Positions 25,196 to 33,288 of a stretch of DNA of 49,887 nucleotides are shown here, in pieces. Every line of letters starts with the position of its first letter. Within the stretch, counting starts at the first letter, position 1. Source of the stretch: Oceanococcus sp. (lineage in GTDB: Bacteria > Pseudomonadota > Gammaproteobacteria > Nevskiales > Oceanococcaceae); the NCBI GenBank assembly GCA_030147945.1, contig JASBUL010000110.1, positions 1 to 49,887 on the forward strand, written 5' to 3'. The position numbers were made by a program, and so were the translations under genes. A model generated the notes under the pieces. The model was not told the DNA's origin. It made no database searches and was given only the letters and a program-made list of their open reading frames with translations.

Positions 25196-26086
25196 TCAGC
25201 TCAGGGCCTGCAAATCCAGTTGATCACCGGCTGCCGGCGCCTCTACCCGGGTGGCCGAGCCGAGGCGTTGCATCTGGGCACGTGCAAAGGCCAGCTTGCG
25301 GTCGATGGCATCGTCATCCTGGTCCGGATCGTGATGGAAGATGCACAGGGTTTTGACCTCGGCGCGGTGGGCCAGAGCCACCACCTCGCTCACGCTGGAG
25401 TGCCCCCAATGCTGCTTGCCGTTGGCGTACTCCTCGTCCATGTAGGTGGTGTCGGTCACCAGATACTCGGCGCCGCGCACAAAATCGGCCAGACGCTGGC
25501 GGTAATCATCGTCGTAGTCTGCGCTGTGCGGTGGATACAGCTCGTTGTCGGTGACATAGCAGAACGCTGCGCCGCCGAACTCGAGCCGGTAACCGAGGCA
25601 GTGACCGGGATGGTTCAGACGCATGGTCCGCAGCGTCACGCCATCGAAGTCGTAAACACCCTCTTCCAGGTTGCTGTAGGTGACGTGAGCAGCAAACTCA
25701 TTGAGCGTGACCGGAAAATAGACCCCGTCCATCTGCCCGGCAATCAGCTCGCGCATGCCCTTGTCCTGCTGCGCCGGACCCAGCACCTCGAAAACATTGC
25801 CTTCAACGAATAAGGGCTGGAAAAACGGTAAGGCCTGAATGTGATCGATGTGCGGATGGGAGATGAAGATACGCGCCCGGATGCGTTGCCGTCCGGCCTG
25901 CTTGAGCGCGTCGGAAAAGCTTTTGATACCACTGCCCGCATCAAAGATGAACAGCTTGCCGTCGGCAAACTCAACGCTGATGCAGGAGGTGTTGCCGCCG
26001 TAACGCAAACTGCCATGACCGGTCACTGGCAAGGTGCCGCGCACCCCCCAGAAGGTCACACGCGGTGGCGCTGTCGACCCGCTCAT
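25196..26086 (-). CDS. MBL-fold metallo-hydrolase
   Basis: A 296-residue metallo-beta-lactamase-fold protein without signal peptide. FWGVRGTLPVTG and RYGGNTSCISVE near the N-terminus, a FDAGSGIKS loop, and the metal motif SHPHIDHIQALPFF (H77, H79, D81, H82) define the subgroup that includes cyclic-nucleotide phosphodiesterase-like and phosphonate-type MBL enzymes. Later metal ligands fit HPGHCLGYR and DTTYMDEEY. I took ATG 26086 as the start because the fold begins right after it; an in-frame TTG at 26119 is possible and neither has a clear ribosome site. It lies between fadH and a TetR regulator on the same strand. Substrate unknown; a phosphodiester or thioester is plausible. Confidence 0.85.
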   Translation of the reverse strand: MSGSTAPPRVTFWGVRGTLPVTGHGSLRYGGNTSCISVEFADGKLFIFDAGSGIKSFSDALKQAGRQRIRARIFISHPHIDHIQALPFFQPLFVEGNVFEVLGPAQQDKGMRELIAGQMDGVYFPVTLNEFAAHVTYSNLEEGVYDFDGVTLRTMRLNHPGHCLGYRLEFGGAAFCYVTDNELYPPHSADYDDDYRQRLADFVRGAEYLVTDTTYMDEEYANGKQHWGHSSVSEVVALAHRAEVKTLCIFHHDPDQDDDAIDRKLAFARAQMQRLGSATRVEAPAAGDQLDLQALS

Positions 26087-26287
26087 CAGGCGCGGTGTAC
26101 GGCCATGATCACGCCGCAACCAGACCGTCTCAGGTCAGGACCCTTCACGCTGGATATTGCGTGATGCTGCGCTCGGTCGCCTCTCATGCCTGCGCCGCCC
26201 CCTGTCGTTTTCAGGACGTCTACAGTACGGCAGGTGCTGATGCGGCGCCAGCACAAACTGCCAACAGCGTCACACTCTGGCCCGGCG

Positions 26288-26914
26288 CTAGAGATCCGGC
26301 TTGCGCATCGCCCGCCACAGCAAGCGAAACATGGGATTGGCCTGGTCACGCAGACCAGGCGGCTGACCGCGCAGCACCCACATGGTGATGGCACGGGAGG
26401 CAAAACCTAGCAACAGATCGAGCAGCACTTTTTCGTCGACCTCGTCGGTCAGCACGCCCTTGTCCCGTCCTTCCCGCAGCACCCGGGTAAACACGGCGAA
26501 CAGCTCAGGCTGGCGAAAGGTGTCGTTGCGACTCCAGGTGTTGAGGTAAACCGAACTGGCCAGGATGCGACCAACCCGCGGATTGGATTCAAAGTAGTCC
26601 AGAATCACCCAGAACACCTTGCGCATGCGGTCTTCGTAGTTCTCGATCCCTTCCAGATGGTCGATCAAGCGGCGCGCCAGAGCGCCGAGGTGCGTGTCCA
26701 GGGTGCCGAACAGCAAAGCTTCCTTGCTGCCGTAGTACTTGTAGATGGTTTGCAGGCTGACATTGGCCTGCCGGGCAATTTCGATCAGGCTGACCTTGTG
26801 GAACTCCTGCTCGGAGAATGTCGCGAGCACAGCCGCTTCGATACGCGCCTGTATCGCAGGACTGATCGCTGCCGGAGCCTTTCTGACCAAGTTGTCACCT
26901 TCACCAACATGCAT
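26288..26914 (-). CDS. TetR family transcriptional regulator
   Basis: A 208-residue TetR-type repressor. The N-terminal helix-turn-helix is at about residues 24-64, with FHKVSLIEIARQANVSLQTIYKYYGSKEALLFG as the classic recognition segment. The remainder is an all-helical ligand domain. I took ATG 26914; a TTG eight codons in is also possible. A 7-bp inverted repeat overlaps this start codon and may be its own operator. It shares its strand with the MBL gene and fadH and is divergent from the peroxiredoxin-like gene. Fatty-acid-related control of fadH is a reasonable guess, because fadH carries two TetR-like palindromes, but their sequence differs from the repeat at this gene. Confidence 0.9.
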   Translation of the reverse strand: MHVGEGDNLVRKAPAAISPAIQARIEAAVLATFSEQEFHKVSLIEIARQANVSLQTIYKYYGSKEALLFGTLDTHLGALARRLIDHLEGIENYEDRMRKVFWVILDYFESNPRVGRILASSVYLNTWSRNDTFRQPELFAVFTRVLREGRDKGVLTDEVDEKVLLDLLLGFASRAITMWVLRGQPPGLRDQANPMFRLLWRAMRKPDL

Positions 26915-26920
26915 GAAGGT
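26897..26920. promoter_or_regulatory. Inverted repeat over the TetR gene start
   Basis: ACCTTCA (26897-26903) and TGAAGGT (26914-26920) form a perfect 7-bp inverted repeat with a 10-bp spacer. It overlaps the ATG of the TetR gene, a common place for autoregulatory binding. Function is inference. Confidence 0.4.
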
Positions 26921-27095
26921 AAGAATTGTTACACGCCACCGATCACAGCTCCAAGCCTGACATAGAGGATCTGAGCACATGACAAAGCCAGATGATGCCA
27001 GCGCTCAACAAAGCCTAGGTAAGCTGGATTACATAGTCAGTGCCAAGCGGTGTGAACGTCACGCCAAATCGGCGGTCAACACCTCGTCCGCCGCC

Positions 27096-27719
27096 ATGAG
27101 TCCCGTGATGCGCCTTGCGATAACTGCCTTGATGCTGCTTGCACCCGCTGTTGTGTTCGCGGCCGACATCCCTCAACGCGCCGAAGATGTCACCCCGCTC
27201 AGCGCTGGCGCGGAGCTGCCCGATGTGCCGCTGCAGACCGTGCAAGGACGCGAGACGACATCGCGTGCGGCCCTTAACGGCGAACCCGCGGTGCTGGTGT
27301 TTTTCCGCGGCGGCTGGTGCCCGTACTGCAACCGCCACCTCGGCAATCTGCGCAAGATCGAAGCTGAAGTGCAGGCGCTCGGCTACCAGCTGATCGCCAT
27401 CAGTCCGGACAGCCCGGCCTCGCTACGCGCCGGCCTCGAAGCGCACAAGGCCGAATACACCCTGCTTTCGGACAGCTCGGCTGCGTTCATTCGCGCTTTG
27501 GGCATCGCCTTTGAAGTGGATGCCGAGACCCGCGAAAAATACCGCGGCTACGGCATCGACCTTGAACAGGCCTCCGGACAGGACCATCACCTGCTGCCGG
27601 TACCGGCGGTCTATGTGGTGAATCGCGATGGCGTCATCCAGTACCGCTACGCCAATCCGGACTACAAAGTCCGTCTGGACAACCAGGCGCTGCTCGAACA
27701 GCTGCGCAGCGCCCGCTAG
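27096..27719 (+). CDS. Exported peroxiredoxin-like (AhpC/TSA, thioredoxin-fold) protein
   Basis: A 207-residue thioredoxin-fold protein with a signal peptide (MSPVMRLAITALMLLAPAVVFAA), so it acts in the periplasm. The active site is GGWCPYCNRHL (C75 and C78), a CxxC as in AhpC/TSA-type thiol peroxidases or reductases. The start at 27096 places the signal peptide correctly; an in-frame start 117 bases upstream would add an unlikely charged tail. It probably reduces peroxides or disulfides in the envelope. It is divergent from the TetR gene and its stop is 6 bases from the stop of the convergent WYL regulator gene. Confidence 0.85.
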   Translation: MSPVMRLAITALMLLAPAVVFAADIPQRAEDVTPLSAGAELPDVPLQTVQGRETTSRAALNGEPAVLVFFRGGWCPYCNRHLGNLRKIEAEVQALGYQLIAISPDSPASLRAGLEAHKAEYTLLSDSSAAFIRALGIAFEVDAETREKYRGYGIDLEQASGQDHHLLPVPAVYVVNRDGVIQYRYANPDYKVRLDNQALLEQLRSAR

Positions 27720-27725
27720 CGACGG

Positions 27726-28691
27726 CTACGCCGGGTACTGCGCCAACGCATCCGCCAGTCGCGTGCGCACCGCCTGGCGCAACTCGACCGGGCCCTGCAC
27801 CTCGGCATCAGGGCCGTAACGCAGGATTTCGCCGATCAGCTCGGCACTCTGCGCGTACGGCACCCGCAGGCGATAACGCCCGTCCTGCAGAAGCTCACCA
27901 CGCTGCTCAGGGTGCCAGGTTTCGGTCGCGACCCAGCGCGCCGCATGGGCACTGAAAAGCAGGTCAGCCTCGGCCGTCGGCTTGCCCGAAAAAATGCCAT
28001 AACTGTGTGCCAGCTGTGCGTCCAGTTCGTGCTCGGGCAGCTCGCGCGCCACCTCATTGCTCAGTTGCGCGGAGCGGATCTTGTCCAGCGAAAAGGTGCG
28101 CAGACCATCGCGGCTGTGACACCAGGCATCCAGGTACCAGTTGTTGCGGTAGTTGACCAATCGCTGCGGCGACACCGTGCGCAGCGATTCTTCATCGGCG
28201 CTGCGGCTGTGATAGGCCAGACTGAGTTTCTTGCGCCGCACCGTCGCATCCGCCACGACCTGAAAGTAGGCGCCCTGATCGCGGGTGTTGGTCGACACGA
28301 TCTTGACCCGGCGCAGCAACTCGCCTGCACCCATGTGCTTCTGCTTGAGAATTTCTTCCAGCCGAAGGCGGAATGGGCGAACCATTTCCGACAGCAGACC
28401 CTGGCCGGATTCGCCGAGAAACTTCATGCCCGCCATCAACGCCACGACCTCACGCGAGCTCAGCCACAGGCCCGGCAGCTCCCAGGCACGCCCTTCGCCA
28501 GCATAGATGTATCCGTTGCGCTCGCGGTCATACAGCAGGGGCGCGTTGAGATGATCACGCAGCAGCTCCAGGGTGCGGGTCACGGTGGCACGCGAGCACT
28601 CCAGCTGCTGCTGCAGATCCTCATGTGAGATCGGTGTCCGGCGACCGGACAGTATGCGGTGCATCGCGTAAATACGATCGAATTTGTCCAT
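27726..28691 (-). CDS. WYL-domain transcriptional regulator
   Basis: A 321-residue regulator of the DeoR-like helix-turn-helix plus WYL type. The N-terminal HTH (residues about 1-60; MDKFDRIYAMHRILSGRRTPIS, QLECSRATVTRTLELLRD) binds DNA. The WYL domain follows at about 140-215 (LVNYRNNWYLDAWCH carries the WYL-equivalent tripeptide). A WCX-type C-terminal domain completes it. Start 28691 (MDKFD) was chosen because the extension upstream is out of place and overlaps the divergent transporter gene. WYL proteins sense nucleic acids or small ligands and control stress or defence genes. It is divergent from the SLC13 transporter operon. Confidence 0.9.
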   Translation of the reverse strand: MDKFDRIYAMHRILSGRRTPISHEDLQQQLECSRATVTRTLELLRDHLNAPLLYDRERNGYIYAGEGRAWELPGLWLSSREVVALMAGMKFLGESGQGLLSEMVRPFRLRLEEILKQKHMGAGELLRRVKIVSTNTRDQGAYFQVVADATVRRKKLSLAYHSRSADEESLRTVSPQRLVNYRNNWYLDAWCHSRDGLRTFSLDKIRSAQLSNEVARELPEHELDAQLAHSYGIFSGKPTAEADLLFSAHAARWVATETWHPEQRGELLQDGRYRLRVPYAQSAELIGEILRYGPDAEVQGPVELRQAVRTRLADALAQYPA

Positions 28692-28835
28692 TGCTATTCC
28701 AATCCCGCCTGGTTTGGCGTCCGGGCTGTGCGGCGTCACGCTCAAACACAAGCTCGCATCACGAATCCGGTAACATGCAGCCTGCGCGCGTGCGCGTTGG
28801 CCGCATTGTTCCACAGGTTGAAGCCCCTCCGCTGA

Positions 28836-30599
28836 ATGCAAGCTCTTTTCGTTCTCGCCCTGACCCTGGCGGTCTTCGCGGCACTGATTCTGACCCGGCA
28901 CTCGCCGGACCGCATTCTGTTGCTGGCGCTGGCGGCCCTGGCCGCGTCCGGCATCATCAGTCATGCCGATCTGCTCAGCGGTTTTGCCAATCCCGGGCTG
29001 GCCACCGTGGCCTTTCTGTATGTGGTTGCGGCAGGCATTCGTAACACCGGTGGCGTCAGCTGGATCTCCTCCCGCGTACTCGGCCGCCCGAGCAATGAAC
29101 TCGGCGCACAGTTGCGCATGATGATTCCAGTCACCCTGCTCAGCGGCATCATGAACAACACGCCGATCGTGGCGACCCTCATTCCGGCCATCAGCACATG
29201 GTCGCGCCAGACCGGCATCGCCGTCTCCAAGCTGCTGATTCCCTTGAGCTACGCCGCCATCCTGGGCGGCACCCTGACCCTGATCGGCACCAGCACCAAC
29301 CTGGTCACCGCCGGGCTGTACACCAGCATGACCGGCGATGACAGCCTGGGCCTGTTCAGCATCACACCGATTGGTCTGGTGGTGGCCGCCTGCGGCCTGC
29401 TTTACATGTGGCTGATCGGACGTCACCTGCTGCCCACGCATCAAAGCGTGGAAGACAGCTTTGGCGACCCGCGCGAATACTCGACCGAAATGAGCGTGAT
29501 CCCGGACGGCGGGCTGGTGGGCAAAACCATTGCTCAGGCCGGGCTGCGCGACATCCGCGGTCTGGGTTTGTATCTGGTCGAAATCGTGCGCGGCGACAAA
29601 GTCATCAGCGCGGTGTCGCGCGAGGAGCGCCTGCAGGCCGATGACCGCCTGATCTTTGTCGGCGACACCCGCGGCGTGCTCCAGCTGCAGGAGATGCTGG
29701 GACTGCGCGCCTACAGCCCGGACAAGGTTGCGCTGAGCGAGTCCTCGCCGGAGCGCAAGCTGGTGGAAGTGGTGCTGTCGCCGTCATCTCCGATTATCGG
29801 CCAGACCATTGGCGATGCGGACTTCCGCAAACGCTACGGCGCGGTAGTGATTGGGGTTGCGCGTGAAGGGCGCCGCATCAAGGGGCACATCGGCGGCATC
29901 CGGCTGCAGCCTGCAGATACGCTGCTGCTGGAAACCCGGCCCGCGTTTCTGAGCCGTCAGAAATACAACCGCGATTTCCTGCTCGTCACCGACACCGAAT
30001 CGCACCAGATCAACCGCGAAGGCGCACGTCGCGCCGGCGCCATCATTCTGGCCGTAATCCTGTCTGCCGCGACCGGACTCACCGATATCTTCACCGCATC
30101 CCTGGTCGGCGCCATGGCCATGGTGGTTACGCGCTGCCTGAGCTTCAATCAGGCCAAAAGCGCGCTGGATGGCCAGGTGCTGCTGACCATCGCCTGCGCC
30201 ATGGCCCTGGGTGTGGCGCTGCGCGAATCGGGCGCCGCGGCCTTGATCGCCAACGGCATATTCAGCGTGGCCGGCACCCATCCGCTCAGCCTGCTTGTGG
30301 CCAGCTATCTGATGACCATGGCGGTGAGTGAGCTGATCACCAACAACGCCGCAGCAGCACTGGCGCTGCCCATAGTGCTGGGCGCGGCCGAGGCCGCCGG
30401 CCTGCCACCGCAACCCTTTGTGCTGACCGTCATGGTTGCCGCGTCGGCGGCCTTTGCCACCCCGCTGGGCTACCAGACCAATCTGATGGTTTACGGCCCG
30501 GGCGGTTATCGCTTTGGCGACTTTCTCAAGATCGGCCTGCCCTTGAATCTGATCTGCGCCGTGGCGGGCGTGAGCACGATTTACGCCTTGTGGTTCTGA
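28836..30599 (+). CDS. SLC13-type anion transporter with two RCK_C (TrkA-C) domains
   Basis: A 587-residue membrane protein of the DASS/SLC13 (CitT-like) group. Two halves of helices (GIMNNTPIVATLIP with the NNT-type motif, GTSTNLVTAG, SELITNNAAAALALPI and TPLGYQTNLMVYGPGGYRF) carry the paired SNT-type substrate/sodium motifs. Between them, at about residues 205-380, lie two RCK_C (TrkA-C) domains that usually bind a regulatory ligand. Typical substrates are dicarboxylates, sulfate or arsenate; the one here is not known. It is the first gene of a unit with the DUF294 gene (16-bp gap) and the exonuclease, and is divergent from the WYL regulator. Confidence 0.88.
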   Translation: MQALFVLALTLAVFAALILTRHSPDRILLLALAALAASGIISHADLLSGFANPGLATVAFLYVVAAGIRNTGGVSWISSRVLGRPSNELGAQLRMMIPVTLLSGIMNNTPIVATLIPAISTWSRQTGIAVSKLLIPLSYAAILGGTLTLIGTSTNLVTAGLYTSMTGDDSLGLFSITPIGLVVAACGLLYMWLIGRHLLPTHQSVEDSFGDPREYSTEMSVIPDGGLVGKTIAQAGLRDIRGLGLYLVEIVRGDKVISAVSREERLQADDRLIFVGDTRGVLQLQEMLGLRAYSPDKVALSESSPERKLVEVVLSPSSPIIGQTIGDADFRKRYGAVVIGVAREGRRIKGHIGGIRLQPADTLLLETRPAFLSRQKYNRDFLLVTDTESHQINREGARRAGAIILAVILSAATGLTDIFTASLVGAMAMVVTRCLSFNQAKSALDGQVLLTIACAMALGVALRESGAAALIANGIFSVAGTHPLSLLVASYLMTMAVSELITNNAAAALALPIVLGAAEAAGLPPQPFVLTVMVAASAAFATPLGYQTNLMVYGPGGYRFGDFLKIGLPLNLICAVAGVSTIYALWF

Positions 30600-30615
30600 G
30601 CAGCAGGTGAATTGA

Positions 30616-32529
30616 GTGGACAAGGACAACGCACAGGACAGCAGCACCCCGATCAGTGATCAGCCCAGTGCCCTGCAAGGTCTCGCAGACACCATTGCCT
30701 TCCTGGCCGCCCACCCACCCTTTTCGGCCCTGCCGGACGAAGATCTGGCCCGCCTGCTGGCCCATGCGCGGCTTCGCTACTACCCGGAAGGCGAGAAAAT
30801 TGACCCGCAAACCGATGCCCCGCCGGCTTTTGTTGCGGTGGTGTACCAGGGGCTGATCGGCGGCCTGACCGTGGCCGGCGGTGATTTCAGCGTGGGCCCG
30901 GGCGAAATGCTGCTCAATGTGGCGGCCTATGAAGCACGCCCCAGCCGCTCCAACTACACCGCGCAGCGCGATTCCTTTCTGATCGAAATTCCCAGCGACG
31001 ACTTCCTCGCTGCCGCACAGCAACAGGAGCCACTCAAACGCTACTGTGAGCGCCGCGCCAGCGAGCTGATCGATCTGTCACGTGCCCAGGCCAGCCGTCA
31101 GGCCATGCTCGACCTGCAGGCCGAAGCCTCGCTGGATACCCCGCTGCGTGCGCTGGCCAGCCATCCGGCGCTGGAGTGCAGCGCTGATACACCAGTCACC
31201 CGAGCCGTGGCACAAATGCATGATGCAGGCGTCGGCAGCATCATCATCAGCAACGGCCAGCGTCAGGTGCTGGGCATTTTTACCCTGCATGACCTGCGCG
31301 ATCTGGTCGCCCGTGGCGCAGAAGCCATCCATGGCCCGGTTGGCGACGTCATGACCAGGCAGCCGCAGGTGATCGAGGCCGATGCACCGGTTTACGAGGC
31401 TGCGGCGACCATGGCCGAACGGCGGGTGCGTCATCTGCCGGTGGTCGCCCAGGGGCGCCTGTGGGGCATCGTGTCGGAGCGCGACCTGTTCACCCTGCAA
31501 CGTGGCGGACTTGTGCACCTGTCGCGGGCGCTGTCACGCGCTGACAGCACCGATACACTGCGCCAGATACTGCGTGAGGTTCACGCCCTGTCGCGTCAGA
31601 TGCTTGCGCACGGTGCGTCGGCGCGTCAGCTGACCGGCATTATCACGCGCCTTAACGATGCCGCGCTGGCGCGGACCATCAACCTGGTCACGCAATCGCA
31701 ACCCTGGCCTTGCGAGGTGATCTGGCTGACCTTCGGCAGCGAAGGGCGCGGCGAGCAAACGCTGGCCACCGATCAGGACAACGGCCTGGTTCTGCTGGAG
31801 CCACTGGATGACGCAGGACGCGCCCAGGCTTTGAAGACAGCCGGCCAGATCAATCAGGCACTGGATGACATCGGCTTTCCCCTGTGTCGCGGCAACACCA
31901 TGGCCAGCAACCCGGCCCTGTGCCTGAGCCTTGATGAATGGCGCGCCCGCTTCATGCGCATGATCCAGTCACCAACCCCACAGCACCTGCTGGACGCCAC
32001 CATCCTGCTCGATGCGCGCCCTGCACACGGTGACCAGCACGCATGGCATGACCTGATGGCCGAGGTGCGCGCGCTGGCGGCCGACAACAGCCGGTTCATT
32101 CGCGCCCTGGCCCGACATGCGCTGGAATGGCGCCCCGCACTCAATTTCATGGGCCGGGTGCGCACCCAGAAGGTTGAAGATCAACGCGTGGTCAACCTCA
32201 AAAAAGGTGCCCTGCAGCCGATCATCGCCGCCGCCCGCGTGCTCGCCGTAGCCCATCAGGTCGAGGCCATCAACACCGAAGACCGCTTCCACGCGCTGGC
32301 TGAAGCACGCGCCATCAACGGCAACGATGCACGGGCCTGGGTCGAGGCCTTCAGCTTCGTTCAGCTGCAGCGCATGAAGCTCAACCAGCAGCAAGCCGAG
32401 GCCGGTGAAATCATGGACAACGACCTCGATCTGGCCACTCTCAACCCTCTCGACAAGCGCATACTGCGCGAGGCGCTGCGCCAGGTCGGACGACTACAAC
32501 GTCGCCTGGACCTGGATTACCCCGCATGA
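30616..32529 (+). CDS. cNMP-binding/CBS/DUF294 nucleotidyltransferase-like protein
   Basis: A 637-residue cytoplasmic signalling protein with a GTG start. In order it has a cyclic-nucleotide-binding domain (about 30-140), a CBS pair (about 190-290), a DUF294 nucleotidyltransferase-like domain (TFGSEGRGEQTLATDQDNG at about 373-391, the G-S and D-x-D metal motif) and the DUF294 C-terminal domain. It thus looks like a nucleotide-sensing GlnD-like transferase with unknown target. In Pseudomonas and other gammaproteobacteria such a gene is often next to the DUF4212-symporter pair and a DnaQ-like exonuclease. Here the exonuclease is 40 bases downstream, and the symporter pair is 3 kb away beyond phoD. 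A CrbR-type regulon link is possible. Confidence 0.88.
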   Translation: MDKDNAQDSSTPISDQPSALQGLADTIAFLAAHPPFSALPDEDLARLLAHARLRYYPEGEKIDPQTDAPPAFVAVVYQGLIGGLTVAGGDFSVGPGEMLLNVAAYEARPSRSNYTAQRDSFLIEIPSDDFLAAAQQQEPLKRYCERRASELIDLSRAQASRQAMLDLQAEASLDTPLRALASHPALECSADTPVTRAVAQMHDAGVGSIIISNGQRQVLGIFTLHDLRDLVARGAEAIHGPVGDVMTRQPQVIEADAPVYEAAATMAERRVRHLPVVAQGRLWGIVSERDLFTLQRGGLVHLSRALSRADSTDTLRQILREVHALSRQMLAHGASARQLTGIITRLNDAALARTINLVTQSQPWPCEVIWLTFGSEGRGEQTLATDQDNGLVLLEPLDDAGRAQALKTAGQINQALDDIGFPLCRGNTMASNPALCLSLDEWRARFMRMIQSPTPQHLLDATILLDARPAHGDQHAWHDLMAEVRALAADNSRFIRALARHALEWRPALNFMGRVRTQKVEDQRVVNLKKGALQPIIAAARVLAVAHQVEAINTEDRFHALAEARAINGNDARAWVEAFSFVQLQRMKLNQQQAEAGEIMDNDLDLATLNPLDKRILREALRQVGRLQRRLDLDYPA

Positions 32530-32569
32530 AGCGCAGCCCCCGACGAACTGGCAACAATCACGTTACGCC

Positions 32570-33223
32570 ATGCTGAACTGGTTTGTCTGGCGCCGGCAAA
32601 GCGAGCCGCTTGTGCTCAGCGACACCCGTTTGGTGGTGTTCGATCTGGAGACCACCGGGCTCAATCTGCGCAAGGACAAACCCATCGCCATCGGCGCAAC
32701 GGCCATTCAGGGCAACGCTGTGCCACTGTCCGATCAGTATCAGGCGCGTATTCAGCAGGATGTGGAAAGTTCCGCCCAGGCCGCGCTGGCGCATCGTCTT
32801 GCGCGTGACGAAATCGAGCAGGCGGCGCCACCGCAGCAGGTGTTGCCCGATTTCATCGACTACCTGGCCGATGCGCCTCGCTTTGCCTATCACGCCGCAT
32901 TTGACGACGGTTTCATGCAGCGCAGCCTGAAATCCAGCGGCATCAACCATCGCTGGGCGCCATCAGTGGATGTGGCCCAGTGGGTGCTGTGGCTGCACCC
33001 GGAACTGGGACCGGCACCACCGACCCTGGACCGCGCACTGGCCTTTGCGCGGATCCGGCGTAGTGGTCGGCAACGCCACAATGCCCTGGTGGATGCCAGC
33101 CTCACCGCCCAACTGGTGCTGACGCTGCTGCCCAAAACGCGCGCCCGTGAGGTGCATACCCTGCAGGCGCTGCGCCAGGCACTCAAATCATCCGCCCGGG
33201 TTCGCCAGATGCAAACCCAGTAG
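32570..33223 (+). CDS. DnaQ-like DEDDh 3'-5' exonuclease
   Basis: A 217-residue exonuclease of the DnaQ/PolC epsilon type. The DEDDh motifs are visible: FDLETTGL (D25, E27), AYHAAFDDGF with the second Asp, and HNALVDASLT with the catalytic His and last Asp. The protein begins MLNWFVWRRQ; 32570 was taken as the start. It is expected to remove 3'-nucleotides from DNA or RNA; it is too divergent from DnaQ proper to be the proofreading subunit. It follows the DUF294 gene by 40 bases. This pairing is common and suggests a shared role, perhaps in nucleotide signalling, but no function is proved. Confidence 0.88.
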   Translation: MLNWFVWRRQSEPLVLSDTRLVVFDLETTGLNLRKDKPIAIGATAIQGNAVPLSDQYQARIQQDVESSAQAALAHRLARDEIEQAAPPQQVLPDFIDYLADAPRFAYHAAFDDGFMQRSLKSSGINHRWAPSVDVAQWVLWLHPELGPAPPTLDRALAFARIRRSGRQRHNALVDASLTAQLVLTLLPKTRAREVHTLQALRQALKSSARVRQMQTQ

Positions 33224-33288
33224 CGGACTGTCATCCGCTTTTCGCATGGGCGCGGCATACTGCAGGTTTGCTCACCGAATCGCGCGCC

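Noticed and set aside
26087-26287. Small gene in the 200-bp gap between the MBL and TetR genes
   Set aside because: Open frames there are short, without ribosome sites and not protein-like; it probably holds only promoter sequence.
28692-29444. N-terminal extension of the WYL regulator into the SLC13 gene
   Set aside because: The extension is low-complexity, overlaps the divergent transporter, and the HTH begins exactly at the ATG at 28691.
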